Assembly (NCBI GenBank): GCA_002862125.1
Contig: PHSP01000003.1
Coordinates: forward strand, 1,672,418-1,736,417
Reading direction: 5' to 3'
DNA length: 64,000 nt
Origin: Methylobacter sp. KS41
GTDB taxonomy: Bacteria > Pseudomonadota > Gammaproteobacteria > Methylococcales > Methylomonadaceae
The notes beneath the pieces were generated by a model. That model saw nothing but the letters and a program-made list of their open reading frames with translations, did no database searches and was not told the origin of the DNA. Of the stretch, positions 18,731 through 29,300 are shown piece by piece. The number at the start of each line of letters is the position of its first letter. Position 1 is the stretch's first letter. The position numbers and the translations under genes are program-made.

Positions 18731-21365
18731 GGCTGAATATATTCGTTTTCTGCAAACCCTCATTGCCGAGAGCATTACACCTGACGTGCGCAAAATCGCT
18801 AACATTGTTCTACAACATTTGGATACCTTGATTCCCCTTTCAACGGCTCAGGGGCAACGCATTAAAAGAATGGTAAATCTGGCTCAGGAAAACTGGAGTT
18901 CAACCAGCTCAGATATTCTGCTCCCATCGGAGCAGGTTGCCGAACAGACTTGCCCAATCACCCAATTAAAAAGACTTTCTGTCGGTCCGTTCCGCGGTTT
19001 TGCCAAACAGGAAGATTTTGACCTAGCTAGTGAACTGGTGCTGATTTACGGACCCAATGGAACCGGCAAAACCAGCTTTTGCGAAGCCTTGGAGTTCGGA
19101 CTACTGGGAAATGTCGCTGAAGCGGAAAGCAAGCGATTCCGTAATCAGGGGGATTACCTGAAAAACGCCTACACCAATAGTTTCATGCCGCCAACACTTG
19201 TTGGGTTAGATAGCCAAGGAAACGACATTTTGATCATCCGAAATGAGGCACTGTATCGCTTTTGTTTTGTCGAGAAGAACCGCATCGATAATTTCTCCCG
19301 CATTGCCGCCCAAGCACCGGCAAAACAGACTGAATTGATTTCAACTTTGTTTGGGCTGGATGCCTTTACCGAATTTGTCCGTAATTTCACGGATACGATG
19401 GACAGCAAGTATATCGACCTTGAAGGAGTAAAAGCAAAAGAGCTTGTGAAAAAACAGGAAGCACTTGCAGGACACCATCAACAGCTGAAAACTACGATTC
19501 CTGAAGAAATCCAAAATATCGAAAAAGAAGAGAAGGAGCTGGCCCAAGAATATAGGAAAGGCTGCACCTTTCCCCAAATGGTTGACGAGTTAAATGGCAC
19601 TACAGACAAGACCGGACTGATAAAACAGCTTGATGATGAACTCCAAAAGCAGCTTCCTCAAAAAAGCAATCTAACCATTGTCAACCTAGAACATCAGAAA
19701 CAGTCCATTGAGACCGGTATCGGAAAACTAAAGGCCAAACAGGAAGAGCTGTCAAAAGCCAGCCAGCAGATTTCATTCAAGCAGCTTTACCACGCTGTGA
19801 AACAGCTAAAGGAAAGCAGTCCTGAACAATGTCCTGCCTGTCAGACGCCCCTTGATCAAGTGAGAGTGAATCCTTTTGATCATGCTGACGCTGAGCTGAA
19901 AAAGCTTGAGCATTTAAGCCACTTACAGGAATCAGTGAAGACACTGGAAGGTGACATTGCCACATCACTGAATAGACTGTCTGCAATGATTAAAATCTGC
20001 TGTTCCCGTAACCATGAAAAGAATCCACTTTCAGCAATTCAGATTTCCGATGAAAAAGCGGCTACCATTGATTGGTGGAACAACCTTCTTCAGAATTTAG
20101 ATGATGGATCTACCTCGTTTAAGCATCTTGAAGATCAGGTCAAACAGCTTGAAGATGCCGACAAAGTAATTGAAACGGCCACAACAAAACGATCAGAAAA
20201 ACAGGCCGAACTTAACCGACTGCGCGAGTTTGCTAAGAAAATCGTCAAACTGGAAACGCGCAGGGAAACGGCAAACGGTACGAAAAAGAAAGCTGAAGAG
20301 GCAATTGCCCAATTTGATACTGAGAACGCTCAACTCATTACAGATGCGGAAGAGGAAAAAATAATTGTTGCTCAAAACCAAGCAATAGCAAATGCTTACG
20401 CCGCCTTTGTCCAAGAGCTAGAAAACCACAAAAATGGGCTTCCTGCTCAATTGGTTGCAGACTTAGGAGAAACGGTGGTGCAACTCTACAACGCATTTAA
20501 CCGTAATGATGGAGAGCATGAGAAGTTAGTAAATATCCGCCTACCACTTAGTCAGAATCAACGTCTTGAAATCTCACTCAAGAAGGATCCTGATAAGTAT
20601 TTCGATGCGTTACACATTTTGAGTGAAGGCCATATCCGCTGCGTTGGTCTCGCCATACTGACGGCTAAAAATATCAAGGAAAACTGTCCGATTCTTATCT
20701 TTGATGACCCGGTAAATGCCATTGATGATGAACATAGGCAATCAATCCGAGAAACCTTGTTTGCCGATGATTACTTTTCCGGGAAGCAACTTATCATCGC
20801 CATTCACGGCGAAGAATTTTTTAACAGGACGCACCAAATCATTGGAAAAGAGGCAGCAAAGAAAGCTCACTCTTATCTGTTCTCCCCTAAAGAAGATCAT
20901 CACATCCGCGTCAACTCACTGAAACGACCGAAGAATTATGTGCTAGCCGCTCGTGAGCTTTATGATACCAGTGAATACCGTGATTCTCTCATGTCTGCTC
21001 GTCGAGCACTGGAGAGTTTGTTAGACAAGACATGGTATCACTATGGTAGGTATTGCGACAAATCAGACAGCCTAATTAGTGTATCTCGTCGTTCACCGGA
21101 TCAGCCTTGGGATTTAAGGTGCTTGGCTGAAAACCTGAAGTCAAAGTTCAATAAATCCAAAGCAGACATTCCAAATAAAGATCAAATAGTCAGGTCGATT
21201 ACGGATGTATTAGGTACTGACGCCAAACAACCGCCTTGGCTTTATCTGAATAAGGGAACGCACGATGAAACTGATTTGCCAGAATTTGATCAGAGAACAG
21301 TGAGTCAAATCGTGTCAGCGTTAGAACAGCTTGACGTCGCATTGAAGGTGCAGGAGGCTCAATGA
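18723..21365 (+). CDS. SMC/RecF-like zinc-hook ATPase with a C-terminal helical domain
   Basis: The 880-residue protein has an N-terminal helical segment, then a P-loop GPNGTGKTS at about 110-118. Two coiled-coil arms flank a CPAC zinc hook at 370-373, and the Walker B is PILIFDDPVNAIDDEH near 657-670. After the ATPase comes a roughly 180-residue helical tail, SARRALESLLDKT ... LNKGTHDETDLPEFD (His about 847), which looks like a HEPN or abortive-infection C-terminal domain; this is a weak inference. It overlaps brxL by 8 bp and sbcD by 4 bp (ATGA), so it is translationally coupled to both. It resembles Rad50/SbcC but is a separate gene from the SbcC found downstream. Confidence 0.8.
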   Translation: MIRAEYIRFLQTLIAESITPDVRKIANIVLQHLDTLIPLSTAQGQRIKRMVNLAQENWSSTSSDILLPSEQVAEQTCPITQLKRLSVGPFRGFAKQEDFDLASELVLIYGPNGTGKTSFCEALEFGLLGNVAEAESKRFRNQGDYLKNAYTNSFMPPTLVGLDSQGNDILIIRNEALYRFCFVEKNRIDNFSRIAAQAPAKQTELISTLFGLDAFTEFVRNFTDTMDSKYIDLEGVKAKELVKKQEALAGHHQQLKTTIPEEIQNIEKEEKELAQEYRKGCTFPQMVDELNGTTDKTGLIKQLDDELQKQLPQKSNLTIVNLEHQKQSIETGIGKLKAKQEELSKASQQISFKQLYHAVKQLKESSPEQCPACQTPLDQVRVNPFDHADAELKKLEHLSHLQESVKTLEGDIATSLNRLSAMIKICCSRNHEKNPLSAIQISDEKAATIDWWNNLLQNLDDGSTSFKHLEDQVKQLEDADKVIETATTKRSEKQAELNRLREFAKKIVKLETRRETANGTKKKAEEAIAQFDTENAQLITDAEEEKIIVAQNQAIANAYAAFVQELENHKNGLPAQLVADLGETVVQLYNAFNRNDGEHEKLVNIRLPLSQNQRLEISLKKDPDKYFDALHILSEGHIRCVGLAILTAKNIKENCPILIFDDPVNAIDDEHRQSIRETLFADDYFSGKQLIIAIHGEEFFNRTHQIIGKEAAKKAHSYLFSPKEDHHIRVNSLKRPKNYVLAARELYDTSEYRDSLMSARRALESLLDKTWYHYGRYCDKSDSLISVSRRSPDQPWDLRCLAENLKSKFNKSKADIPNKDQIVRSITDVLGTDAKQPPWLYLNKGTHDETDLPEFDQRTVSQIVSALEQLDVALKVQEAQ

Positions 21366-22591
21366 AAATCCTCCACACATCCGACTGGCACATTGGGCGC
21401 ACTCTTTATGGCAGAAAACGCTACGAGGAGTTCGAATCCTTTTTAACCTGGCTGACTGAGACGATTCAGGAAAATTCAATTGATGCTCTGCTGGTGGCGG
21501 GTGACGTCTTTGACACCAGCGCTCCGAGTAATCGCGCCCAGGAGCTCTATTACCGTTTCCTATGTCGGGTGGCCGCCTCATCTTGTCGGCATGTTGTCGT
21601 TGTTGCGGGCAACCACGATTCGCCGTCCTTTCTCAATGCTCCAAAGGAGTTGCTAAAGGCTCTTGATGTCCACGTGGTCGGTAGTAGCACTGAATCCCCG
21701 CAAGACGAAGTGCTCGTGCTTCGGAATCAACAGGATGCGTCGGAATTGATTGTCTGTGCCGTACCCTACCTCCGCGACAGGGATATCCGCGTGGCGGAAG
21801 CTGGTGAGAGTGTCGAGGACAAGGAGAAAAAGCTGATTGACGGCATTCGCAATCATTACGCCGCTGTAGCTGCCTTGGCCGAACAGATGCGCCAGGAACT
21901 CGGTACCGATATTCCCATCGTTGGCATGGGACACCTTTTTACCGCAGGTGGGCAAACTGTCGATGGCGACGGTGTGCGTGAGCTGTACGTCGGTTCGTTG
22001 GCTCATATAACTGCTGGAATTTTCCCCGAAAATATTGACTACCTGGCTCTTGGTCATCTCCATGTCCCGCAGAAAGTAAACGGTTCCGAGGTTATGCGCT
22101 ACAGCGGCTCCCCTCTGCCCATGGGTTTTGGGGAGGCAAAACAGCAGAAAGGTGTTTGCCTGATCGAATTTGCAGGCACTGAGGCGTCAGTTCAGCTTAT
22201 CAATGTTCCTGTTTTTCAGAAGCTTGAACGCATCAAAGGAAACTGGAATGAGCTCGCAAGCAGAATTCTTGAGTTATCGGCCACGGACTCACAGGCCTGG
22301 CTCGAGGTCATCTATGAAGGTGATGAGGTGATCGGCGATTTGCGGGAGCGTCTGGATGCAGCAATCTCCGGATCGGAGATGGAAATACTTCGAGTAAAGA
22401 ACAGTCGAATCATCGAACGGCTGCTGAAGCAAAGTCATGATAAGGAAACACTGGATGATCTGGATGTGACTGATGTGTTCGAACGTTGCCTCGCTGTTCA
22501 TGAAGTGGCGGAAGAGCAGCGGCCGGCATTGCTTAGAGCCTACCAGGAAACCGTTGCGTCTCTCTTTGATGACGATGCCCGGGCAGAATAG
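21362..22591 (+). CDS. sbcD: SbcD-like exonuclease subunit (Mre11 family)
   Basis: The 409-residue metallophosphoesterase has all the nuclease motifs: D8-W-H10 (HTSDWHIG), GDVFD at 47-51, GNHD at 83-86, then MGHLF, and GHLHVPQ in the later metal site. SbcD with SbcC forms an ATP-dependent double-strand exonuclease and hairpin endonuclease. The start overlaps the preceding ATPase stop by 4 bp and sbcC begins 11 bp later. The length matches E. coli SbcD. This copy is embedded in a defence operon and may be an additional copy beside a chromosomal one, which I cannot see. Confidence 0.93.
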   Translation: MKILHTSDWHIGRTLYGRKRYEEFESFLTWLTETIQENSIDALLVAGDVFDTSAPSNRAQELYYRFLCRVAASSCRHVVVVAGNHDSPSFLNAPKELLKALDVHVVGSSTESPQDEVLVLRNQQDASELIVCAVPYLRDRDIRVAEAGESVEDKEKKLIDGIRNHYAAVAALAEQMRQELGTDIPIVGMGHLFTAGGQTVDGDGVRELYVGSLAHITAGIFPENIDYLALGHLHVPQKVNGSEVMRYSGSPLPMGFGEAKQQKGVCLIEFAGTEASVQLINVPVFQKLERIKGNWNELASRILELSATDSQAWLEVIYEGDEVIGDLRERLDAAISGSEMEILRVKNSRIIERLLKQSHDKETLDDLDVTDVFERCLAVHEVAEEQRPALLRAYQETVASLFDDDARAE

Positions 22592-22602
22592 AGAGACTTT
22601 TA

Positions 22603-25600
22603 ATGCGGATATTGCAGATACGATTCAAGAATCTGAACTCACTGGTTGGCGAATGGGAAATTGATCTAACGCATCCGGCGTTTTCCTCCGATGGGATCTT
22701 TGCCATCACCGGGCCGACCGGTGTGGGCAAAACGACCATTCTCGACGCCATCTGTCTGGCCCTCTACGGTCGGACGCCTCGCCTTAATAAAGTCACCAAG
22801 AGTGGGAATGAAATCATGTCCCGCCGGACCGGCGACTGCTTTGCCGAGGTGACTTTCGAAACTCAGTCGGGGCGCTACCGCTGCCACTGGAGTCAACATC
22901 GAGCGAAGAGAAAGCCGGGGGGTGAGCTTCAGGCGCCAAAGCATGAGATTGCCGATGCCGATTCAGGACAGATTTTCGAAGCAAATATCCGCGGGGTGGC
23001 TGATCAGATTGAAGCCACTACTGGAATGGATTTTGATCGGTTTACCCGCTCCATGCTCTTGGCTCAGGGTGGCTTTGCGGTATTTCTGCAGGCGGCTCCA
23101 GACGAGCGGGCTCCGATTCTGGAGCAAATAACCGGTACAAAGATTTACAGCCGAATATCCGTCCGCGTCCATGAACTTCGCTCCGAAGAGCGTAAAAAAC
23201 TGGAATCACTGCAAGCCGCGCTGGCTGGCATGCACCTTTTGACACCGGAGGATGAACATCAGCTTGGCATAAGTTTTGAGCAGAAGTCCCAGCAGGATGG
23301 TGAGCTCAATCAACAGATCGCCCGGAAAAATCAGGCAATTATCTGGATCGAGGGCATTAATCGGCTTGTACAAGAGCTGAAGCAGTTGGATCAGCAAAAA
23401 GTTGATTTGCAGACGAGGATGGAGTCTTTTGCTCCCGAACAGGAAAAACTTAAGTCTGCCAACCACGCTCTTGAGCTCGCCGGCGATTACTCCGCTCTGA
23501 CATCTATTCGACGGGAACAGGAGACGGATCGGCGCTCCCTTGGAGAGAATCAGGAATCTTTGCCTGGTTGTGAAGAGGCCACCAAGCTGGCAGAAGTCGT
23601 TATGAAGGCGGCCACCGAGCAGCTTGAAATCAAGAAGTTGGAGCAGCAAAAAGCACAACCCATCCTTCGCAAGGTCCGAGAACTTGATCTTAAGGTCGCC
23701 GAAAAAGATGCTCCCATCAAGGCGGCCAAAGAATCTATTGCGGAATACGAGAAGTCGCTCGAGGCGCTCCATACCAAACATAATAAAGATCGCGCCGATC
23801 TAGATATCGGGCGCAAAGCTTTAAAGAATTTGCTGCAGCTATTGAAGGCAACGAAAGCAGACGAAGGACTCGTTGAACACCTCACAGGGATTCGGGAGCG
23901 GTTCGAGGCATTGAAGACTCTCAACGGTCAGTGGGTTAGCAAGCTCGACGAAATTACTCAAGCCGATGGCCAGCTTCAGGAAACCTCTCAAGTTTGGCAA
24001 GAACAGTCCATCAATCTGGATAAAGAAAAACGCGCTCTGGAGAGCACCCAAAGCTCGCTGGCCGATAAACAAGCAGAGCTCAAAAAAGTTCTCGAGAATA
24101 AAGAACTGACGGAATGGCGTAAAAGCCAGTCGTTGTTGACATTACAAAAGGACCTTCTTGTTAAAATCACCGAAGCCCTTCAATCCCTGTTGAAATCCAA
24201 ACAGGCCATCGAGAAGCTGGGTAACCAAAAAACAAGCCTGAGTGCCGAGGAGTCTAACCTTGGGAACCAGCTCCAGAGTTTAACCGGGAAACAGGCCGAT
24301 CTTGAAAAGGAAATGAGTCTGCTGGAAACCCAGCTGTCATTACTCAAAAGAATCGAGGATCTTGAAGAGGCTCGCCACCAGCTTCAGGATGGCGAGCCAT
24401 GCCCATTATGCGGTGCCAAAGAGCACCCCTTTGCCGAAGGGAATGTTCCGGTTCCCGATGAAACCCGCCAACGCCTCACTGCGGTAAGAAGCGATTTGAA
24501 ATCTGTTATTGATGCGGTTTCCGATTTTAAGGTCAAGCTGGCCAAAGTTGGCAAAGACCTCGAGCAGGTTGCATCTGGTCAGATAGAACATGCCGCGAAC
24601 ATTGACGAAGCGAATCGTTTGATCGCCCAGTCCTGTTCAGACCTCGCAGCTGAATACGCATTGGATGCTTTCGATCCTAAACTTGAGGCGAAACTGAAAG
24701 GTCTTCAAGACGATAATCGACAAGCTCTTGAGCATGCTGCCAAGACTGTTCAGGCTGCAGAAGTGATTGAGATGGCATTGAATAGACTGCGAGAGTCGCA
24801 GGACATGGCCAAGGAGTCGGTAGTAAAAGCCGAACGTGAGACTCAGTCTGCCGCCCACAAGAAGGATTCCGCCGGGCAACTACTGGAACGAATCAAAAAA
24901 GAAGCTGATGAGCACCGAAACCAGCAGGAAAAATCCCTCGTACTTTTGCAGAAAGATGTTCAGGCTTTCGGGATCGAAAATCTAGCCATAGACAATTTAC
25001 ATTTAGTTCAAGAGCAACTGACCTTCCGACGTGAGCAGTGGATGGCGCGTCAGAAGGAAAAAGCGGAGCTCGATCAGACTATCGCCGCTATTGAAATGCG
25101 GATGCTCCATCAAACTGAGCAGATTCAAAAGTCTGAAAATGAACTGAAGAAACAAAAGGATCAGCTTGATGGCTTCCAGCGAGAGCGAGGTGCTTTTGTT
25201 TGTGAGCGGGAGGATGTTTTCGGAGACAAAAAGCCTGACGATGAAGAAGCACGCCTTTTCACAGCTATCGATTCTGCGGATAAGGAATTAGAAGACGCCC
25301 GGCATAAATTGATTACCGCAAACCAGGAGCTCAGCCAGTTGAAATCAAGGATTGAGGAACTGGTGAAGGCGATTGGGATTCGGGTCATACGATTGAAAAC
25401 GTCAGAAGAGGCTTTCCTGGAGCGGCTCAAAGAATCAGGATTTTCCGACGAAGACAACTTCACGGCTGCATGCTTGCCAGAAAGCGAGCGTAAGAGCCTG
25501 GCGCAGCAGTCCCAGAAGCTTTCTGACGAACTTACCGAACTCTCATCAAGGGAACGTGAAAAAGACAAGCTGTTGGATACTGAGCGGCAGAAACAGATGA

Positions 25601-26292
25601 CGAAAGAACCACTGGAAGATCTCAACAATGCACTGGCGGTTTTGGTCATAAATCAGAAAGAACTCCAGCAGGAAATCGGTGGTATTTGTCAGAAACTCAA
25701 GGACAACGAAAGTCTGAAGCAGCAGCAAAAGGAACGGGCTCAGGCCATCGATGCGCAAAAACGTGAATGCTCGCGATGGGATCTGCTTCATGAACTGATT
25801 GGTTCGGCCGACGGAAAAAAATATCGCAACTTCGCCCAGGGGCTGACCTTTGAAATAATGATTGGTCACGCCAATCGGCAACTACAAAAAATGACCGACC
25901 GCTATTTGTTGATTCGTGACGATAACCAGCCACTGGAGCTCAACGTGATCGATAACTATCAGGCAGGCGAGATCCGGTCAACCAAAAATCTCTCCGGTGG
26001 CGAGAGTTTCATCGTCAGCTTGTCGCTGGCGCTTGGCCTGTCCCATATGGCCAGCAAAAACGTCCGGGTGGACTCACTATTTTTGGACGAAGGCTTTGGC
26101 ACTTTGGATGAAGATGCGCTAGACACCGCTTTGGAGACTCTTGCCGGATTGCAGCAGGATGGCAAATTGATCGGCGTGATCTCGCACGTGCCAGCGCTCA
26201 AGGAACGGATTAGTACACAGATACAAATCGTTCATCAAACAGGCGGAAGAAGCCTGATCAGCGGCCCTGGATGCGCCAAGGTCAATCAATAA
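22603..26292 (+). CDS. sbcC: SbcC-like exonuclease ATPase subunit (Rad50 family)
   Basis: The 1229-residue protein has the Rad50/SbcC plan. The P-loop GPTGVGKTT is at 37-45, followed by long coiled coils and a zinc hook CPLC at 600-603 (GEPCPLCGAKEHPF). A second coiled coil follows, then the signature NLSGGESF near 1128 and Walker B SLFLDEGFGTLD near 1160. Near the start are MRILQIRFKNLNSL and RFTRSMLLAQGGFAVFL, typical of SbcC. The gene is 11 bp after sbcD. It would supply the ATP-driven DNA clamp of the nuclease complex. Confidence 0.93.
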   Translation: MRILQIRFKNLNSLVGEWEIDLTHPAFSSDGIFAITGPTGVGKTTILDAICLALYGRTPRLNKVTKSGNEIMSRRTGDCFAEVTFETQSGRYRCHWSQHRAKRKPGGELQAPKHEIADADSGQIFEANIRGVADQIEATTGMDFDRFTRSMLLAQGGFAVFLQAAPDERAPILEQITGTKIYSRISVRVHELRSEERKKLESLQAALAGMHLLTPEDEHQLGISFEQKSQQDGELNQQIARKNQAIIWIEGINRLVQELKQLDQQKVDLQTRMESFAPEQEKLKSANHALELAGDYSALTSIRREQETDRRSLGENQESLPGCEEATKLAEVVMKAATEQLEIKKLEQQKAQPILRKVRELDLKVAEKDAPIKAAKESIAEYEKSLEALHTKHNKDRADLDIGRKALKNLLQLLKATKADEGLVEHLTGIRERFEALKTLNGQWVSKLDEITQADGQLQETSQVWQEQSINLDKEKRALESTQSSLADKQAELKKVLENKELTEWRKSQSLLTLQKDLLVKITEALQSLLKSKQAIEKLGNQKTSLSAEESNLGNQLQSLTGKQADLEKEMSLLETQLSLLKRIEDLEEARHQLQDGEPCPLCGAKEHPFAEGNVPVPDETRQRLTAVRSDLKSVIDAVSDFKVKLAKVGKDLEQVASGQIEHAANIDEANRLIAQSCSDLAAEYALDAFDPKLEAKLKGLQDDNRQALEHAAKTVQAAEVIEMALNRLRESQDMAKESVVKAERETQSAAHKKDSAGQLLERIKKEADEHRNQQEKSLVLLQKDVQAFGIENLAIDNLHLVQEQLTFRREQWMARQKEKAELDQTIAAIEMRMLHQTEQIQKSENELKKQKDQLDGFQRERGAFVCEREDVFGDKKPDDEEARLFTAIDSADKELEDARHKLITANQELSQLKSRIEELVKAIGIRVIRLKTSEEAFLERLKESGFSDEDNFTAACLPESERKSLAQQSQKLSDELTELSSREREKDKLLDTERQKQMTKEPLEDLNNALAVLVINQKELQQEIGGICQKLKDNESLKQQQKERAQAIDAQKRECSRWDLLHELIGSADGKKYRNFAQGLTFEIMIGHANRQLQKMTDRYLLIRDDNQPLELNVIDNYQAGEIRSTKNLSGGESFIVSLSLALGLSHMASKNVRVDSLFLDEGFGTLDEDALDTALETLAGLQQDGKLIGVISHVPALKERISTQIQIVHQTGGRSLISGPGCAKVNQ

Positions 26293-26354
26293 TTGATGGA
26301 ATTATCCTAGATGAATGAGATTGCCCCAGCCAAAACCCAATAAAATTAGCTTTT

Positions 26355-29300
26355 ATGTTTGCACTCAATCGCCTAATCCTCATTGATTCCTACAAACCGG
26401 GCTCGGTACAAGAAGTTCGCCTGGATGGACACACCAATTTGAACGGTGTCAACGGCGCCGGCAAAACCACGCTGCTGCGCTTGATTCCGTTATTTTTCGG
26501 CGAAAGGCCGGGGCGTCTGGTTCCCAGGAGCAGGGTGACCGAGGGTTTTACCAAGCATTACCTGCCGAACGAGTCATCTTATATCATTTTCGAATACCGG
26601 CGCGATGAGCAGACCTGTATGGCGGTTATTTATGCTTCGCCTAACGAGGAAGGCGTTTGTTATAGATTTGTCGATAAAGGTTTCGAAGCGGAGGATTTTC
26701 TGGAACGGCGTAACGATGACAGCCTTTATCCGATCTCCTGTCGGAATTTATACAAGCATTTTACTCATCGTAACATAAAAAGCAGTATCCAGCTGACGTC
26801 TTGTAGCGACTACCGTATCGTCATTCAGAATCTACCGCATAAAAAAGGCCAAGAGTTCAGAAACCTGATTGCCCGTTACAGTTTTTGCGAGGGAAGTTCC
26901 GGCCGCCGGCTAAAAGATATTGAAAAAATCGTTTCCGGCATGCTGATGCGTTCGACCAGTTTCACCGATTTAAGGGAAATGCTGGTCAATTGTATCGATG
27001 AAAACCGTGAATCAATCGATTTGAATTTGCAATTGGGCACGTTGGACGATTGGCATAAAGAATATCGCGCGTTCCATCACGTAGAAGCCGAACGCTGCAA
27101 CGTAGGCGAACTGAGCCGACTTTATGGCGACTTGCAGCAAATCGAACTGGATTTCGGCGAACTAAAGCAGCGCTTACAGCTTTTGTTCGCGCGCAACGAA
27201 CGCGAAAAGAATACGCATGAAAAGTCCAGGGCGGATTCTGCAGAGCAACTTGCTCAGCTCAAAAAAGATTGGGACCATTTGGAAGCCGCGCTGAAATCAG
27301 ACCAGGCCAGTGTCAAGGCGGAGCTGGATCAAGCGGTCAGACAAAAACAGGCATTGGAAAAGGAACGCGATGGCTGGCATAGCCATGATATTCATGGCAA
27401 GCAACGCTTGTTCGCTCGTCTGGGACAGATTGCCGGTAATTTACAACAGCAAAAAGCTGATCTTGCCCAACTGTTGCAGCATGTGCAGGATATTGACGGT
27501 CAATTCAAACGGCTTAGAGCAGAGAGCGACAAGCGCTTCGCCGAGCAGCGGCATGGGTTGGAATTGCAAATTCAAACGATCAAGCAGCAGGCTGCCGAAT
27601 GCAAGGCCGAAGCAACCCAAGCCATACAACAGCAAAAGGACGAACTACAAAAAAACGTTGAGCAGGAACGGGACACAATTGCGCAAGCCGTAGAGGAATT
27701 ACAGGAAAGATTGGGGGTATTGCGCGGCAAAATGCAGGATATTCAGCCTGATCCGGCGCTGCTTGAAAGCCGCGAAACCAAATTGAGCCAGCAAGAACTC
27801 GTTCAACAGCAAAAGAGCGAGATGGATGAATCGCTCAAGCGGCTGCATGAGCAAATTCGTCGTCAGCAGACGCAAATCGACGAAACGCTGATTGAAAAGC
27901 AAAAACAGGCGCAGGAAAAACAACGCATTGAAGAGGCGGTCGGACGCTTGCAGCAACAGTTGGCTGCTGATCAGAACACTCTCCTCGGTTTTTTACGCGA
28001 ACAGCATCCTGATTGGGTCAACCATATCGCCAAGGTGATTAATCCCGAGTTACTATTGCGCGAAGACCTGGAACCGGCTTTATTGAATAACGCCAACGGT
28101 TTGTACGGCGTCGATTTGAATCTGGAATTACTGTCTGCCGATTTGGCCGCCGATGAACAGCAAACCCGAGCTTTGCTGCAAGATTACGAGCATCAGCTAA
28201 AACAATGCAAACTCAGCGGCCAACAAAGCGATCGACAGTTAGCTGATTACCAAAACGAAATTAAAAAGTTAACGCAGCGGCAAAAAGAAGACACGGTCAA
28301 ACGCTCGCAGATACAAAATAAGTTCGAACAGATTAAAGAGGAGCTGGCGTCGCTCAAAAATCAGATTGACCGCAGTAAACAGGAGCGTAAAGCCGAGCTT
28401 GCGAAACAGGAGCAGGAACTCGATGCGCAACTCAAACAGAAACGTGCCTTATCGGCCGATTTGAAACAGAAGGCCAACATCCAAATCACCGGTTTAAACA
28501 AATCATTGGACGAGGAGAAACGCCGGATCGAACGGATGTCCGAAGACGAGATCGGCCAGGTTCGGCAAGCGCTGATGGCGCTCGACCAGCAACAAGCCGA
28601 CGCGACGGCGCAACTGGAAAAACAACGGCTGCAAAGTTTGCAAGAACGGCAAATCGATACCGCTACGCTGACCGCGCTGGAATCGCAAATCGAACGGCTC
28701 AGCGCCGAATTAACCGAAGCGGAAAAAGCCGGGCAAACCGTCAAAGACCATCAACGCTGGCTGGATAACGAATGGTCGCGTTATACGAATCTGCTCTCGC
28801 AAGAATCAACACATGGGCAGCGGCTGGAACAGTTGCAGGCTCAGTTGGCAATTGAACAGCAAAATTATGATAAATCGAGAAAAACGCAGGAAGATGCGTT
28901 AGCGCAACAAAACAAGGTCATCAACAAACTCTGCAATGAACTGGATACCATCAATCGCTTATTGGAAAATCTGCAAAACTTTCCGCAGCGCAGCGTCGAA
29001 ACGGTCGATTTCGATCCCTCGCACACGTTAGCTTTATTGCAAAACAGCTTCCGTCATCTGGCTGAGCAGCATAAAAATAAACGCAAAACGCTGACTCAAA
29101 TAGTCAGCCATTACAAACGGGTACTGGCCAATTTTCCGGGCACGCAGCCTGCACGCTATTATGCCAGTATCGAAGATGAAATCGGCCTTGATGGCGATGA
29201 CCGTGACTGGTTCAACGGAATTATAAACTGGTATGAGGCTCGCTATGATGAAAGTCAGCGCTGGCTGATCATGCAGGCGCAAACGTTTGGTTACGCGATC

